NCBI GenBank assembly: GCA_900554615.1
Contig: USIB01000074.1
Span: forward strand, 1 to 6,160
Length of the DNA stretch: 6,160 nt
From: an uncultured Mycoplasmatota bacterium
Lineage (GTDB): Bacteria; Bacillota_I; Bacilli_A; RF39; UBA660
Direction: 5' to 3'
Shown: positions 4,497 to 6,160 of the stretch, piece after piece
Layout of the letters: each line of letters begins with the position of its first letter
Numbering within the stretch: the first letter of the stretch is position 1
Position numbers and translations under genes: made by a program
The notes under the pieces: generated by a model
Database searches by the model: none
Told to the model about the DNA's origin: nothing
The model's input: only the letters and a program-made list of their open reading frames with translations

Positions 4497-6160
4497 TTAC
4501 AAGCCACCACCTGAGCCAAATGACTCTAATTCTTCTTCTGTTACCATTACATTTATTTGCATTCTTCTGTTACCACATACGAATAATGCTTCTCCTTGAC
4601 TAAATCTTTTTATTGATTCTTTTTCATTGTCATTTAAATCAATTAACATACTTAAGTCTTCAACGGCTTGTTTCTTAAGCCCCATGACTAAATAGTATGA
4701 CGAATTATCAAATATTGCTTTACCATGCATTAGTATTCCATCTGCTACAAAATCTGATGGTTGTTGTGTTATTATTATTGTACCAGTGTTATACTTTCTT
4801 GCTCTTCTTTGTACTTGTGCTAGGAATTCTGCTCCTAGTTCGTTTTTTGCTCCTAATAAAACATGTGCTTCATCTACTGATAAAACTGTATTTACATTTG
4901 GATTTAGACATAATCCCCAAGCAAACTTTAATATATTAAATAGTAATGCATTTCTTATATTGGCATCTGAATTCATTAATTCTTTTATATTAAATACTAA
5001 AAATGAACTTTCTGTATTTATTGATGTATGTCCATTAAAGTAGTATTGTAACTCTCTTACTAGTGGTCTTAATTTTAACTCTAATCTTTCCATTACATCT
5101 CTTTCATGTGTTTTTTCTGTCATTGAAGTTAATTTACTTGTTACTGTTACATATACATCACTAAATATTGGATAATCTTTAGATGTTAATTTTGAAAAAT
5201 CTGAAGTAAATGTTATTCCAAATCTTGCATATGTATCTTGTACTACTCCACTGAAAAGTGCTAAAACATCTTCTTCTATGTCAGGTGAATAATATTTCAT
5301 AAATGCTTTTAAAGATTGTAATGTCTTATTTAATACTGTATAGCCTAGACCATTTCTTATTTCAGTTTCATCGGCATCCATTATTACCTCTAGTGGATTT
5401 ACCATTCCGTATTCTCCACCTTTTCCTAGGTCTACTACATCTCCTCCATACATTCTAGTCATTTCACTTATTTCACCTTCAGGATCAACTGCTACTATTT
5501 GGTAACCATTTCTTATATGGCTACGAAGTATTAATTTTGCCGCTGTTGATTTACCACTACCAGATGTACCTAGAATTATCATATTAGCATTATTTCTATT
5601 GCTTTCCTTCTTTAATTGATATAAGAATTGATTAAATAATACTACTCCACCAGAAAAGTCTACTCCAAGTAATGTTGACAAGCCATCATCTTTTACGCTA
5701 TCAAAGATAAACGGATACATTGCTGCCATTGTTGGAGATGGCATTGGAGTACCTATTCTTGATTCAAGTGATTGATTAGGAAAAATAGGAATAATTGATT
5801 TTAAAACATTTTGTTGTTCAAATCTAAGTGGTATTGCTTTCATTTCCATAGCATCTAAGTAGTTCTTTACTTGCATCTTTTTACTTTCTAATTCTTCTTT
5901 AGTATCTGCAATTAACATTAAATGCATTTGAAAATCAAAAGTTTTAGATTGTGATGCAGTAAATTGTTGAATGAAATAATCCAATGAATCCATATCTTGA
6001 CGATATTTTTCTAACATTGTATTATCTCTTTCATTATCATATCTAGCTCTTAAATCTGCTATCTCTTTATTTAACATTTTTCTTATTACATCACCACTTA
6101 ATGGCAAATGTTTAATAACCATTTTAACACCAGACATATTTGTAATATTTGCTAAATATC
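4497..6160 (-). CDS. virB4: VirB4/TraE-family conjugation ATPase, N-terminus cut by the window edge
   Basis: This is the inner-membrane-associated AAA+-like ATPase that powers T4SS assembly and transfer. Residues are numbered from the internal Met at 6137. Walker A is GTSGSGKS at 190-197, a VDPEGE motif is at 217-222, Walker B is LSVDEAH at 419-425, an Arg-rich RRAR is at 444-447 and an ITQQP motif is at 456-460. This order is typical of VirB4. The frame stays open for seven more codons (YLANITN) to the edge with no stop. The Met at 6137 has no ribosome binding site and sits in a conserved-looking stretch before the CagE/TrbE-type N-terminal domain. Family members usually have a longer region before Walker A, so the real start lies outside, probably 100 or more residues upstream. 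It is the first visible gene of the operon. It ends in GSGGGL and a TAA stop. Confidence 0.95.
   Translation of the reverse strand, partial: YLANITNMSGVKMVIKHLPLSGDVIRKMLNKEIADLRARYDNERDNTMLEKYRQDMDSLDYFIQQFTASQSKTFDFQMHLMLIADTKEELESKKMQVKNYLDAMEMKAIPLRFEQQNVLKSIIPIFPNQSLESRIGTPMPSPTMAAMYPFIFDSVKDDGLSTLLGVDFSGGVVLFNQFLYQLKKESNRNNANMIILGTSGSGKSTAAKLILRSHIRNGYQIVAVDPEGEISEMTRMYGGDVVDLGKGGEYGMVNPLEVIMDADETEIRNGLGYTVLNKTLQSLKAFMKYYSPDIEEDVLALFSGVVQDTYARFGITFTSDFSKLTSKDYPIFSDVYVTVTSKLTSMTEKTHERDVMERLELKLRPLVRELQYYFNGHTSINTESSFLVFNIKELMNSDANIRNALLFNILKFAWGLCLNPNVNTVLSVDEAHVLLGAKNELGAEFLAQVQRRARKYNTGTIIITQQPSDFVADGILMHGKAIFDNSSYYLVMGLKKQAVEDLSMLIDLNDNEKESIKRFSQGEALFVCGNRRMQINVMVTEEELESFGSGGGL

Noticed and set aside
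4054..5043. Plus-strand open frames opposite the hydrolase and VirB4 genes
   Set aside because: They lie wholly antisense to strongly supported genes with intact catalytic motifs, overlap one another and lack translation signals.
144..6160. TGA-as-Trp genetic code of a Mollicute
   Set aside because: Trp positions in motifs (for example YWWPIG and QWHNERW) use TGG, and the frames run through without in-frame TGA, so no recoding is needed.

Overview
The window is AT-rich (roughly 30% GC by eye) and carries a tightly packed piece of a conjugative type IV secretion system (T4SS). All four genes lie on the minus strand, so they are read from the right edge of the window to the left. Low GC, strong AGGAG/GGAGGA ribosome binding sites, TAA stops, many Asn/Lys/Ile codons and single-pass, Gram-positive-style transfer proteins point to a Firmicutes-type bacterium (Clostridia, Bacilli or a Mollicutes-related gut lineage). 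Trp is encoded by TGG and none of the frames needs TGA readthrough, so the standard code fits. The likely setting is an integrative conjugative element or conjugative plasmid. No relaxase, integrase or oriT is visible here, so the element type cannot be decided.

Layout in transcription order. (1) 6160-4497: a VirB4/TraE-family ATPase whose frame is still open at the right edge, so its N-terminus is missing. (2) 4472-3279: a membrane-anchored two-domain cell-wall hydrolase with an M23/LytM endopeptidase domain and a C-terminal lysozyme-like domain, the VirB1-like function. (3) 3268-2408: an Asn-rich, single-pass membrane protein whose outside part looks like two NTF2-like units, so a VirB8/TcpC-like channel component is the best guess. 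Gaps between these three genes are 24 and 10 nt, so they form one operon. (4) A terminator hairpin overlaps the stop of gene 3. It is followed by a 12-bp palindrome inside a very good promoter (TTTACA, 17 nt, extended -10 TGCTATAAT) that drives gene 4. (5) 2300-144: a VirD4/TraG-family coupling protein with two N-terminal membrane segments and an unusual C-terminal tail containing SPFGG repeats, a coiled coil and a DDFFDDFF acidic-aromatic end. (6) A second terminator follows it. A consensus promoter (TTGACA, 17 nt, TACAAT) then fires leftwards out of the window towards an unseen gene.

How the parts work together (established for T4SS families): VirB4 powers assembly of the channel and substrate transfer, the wall hydrolase opens peptidoglycan locally, the VirB8-like protein scaffolds the channel outside the membrane, and VirD4 brings the relaxase-DNA complex to the channel. 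The transcription signals suggest that the coupling protein is expressed separately from the channel genes, possibly under repression through the palindrome. Nothing here is clearly a new kind of system; the most distinctive parts are the coupling-protein tail and the punctuated transcription around it.
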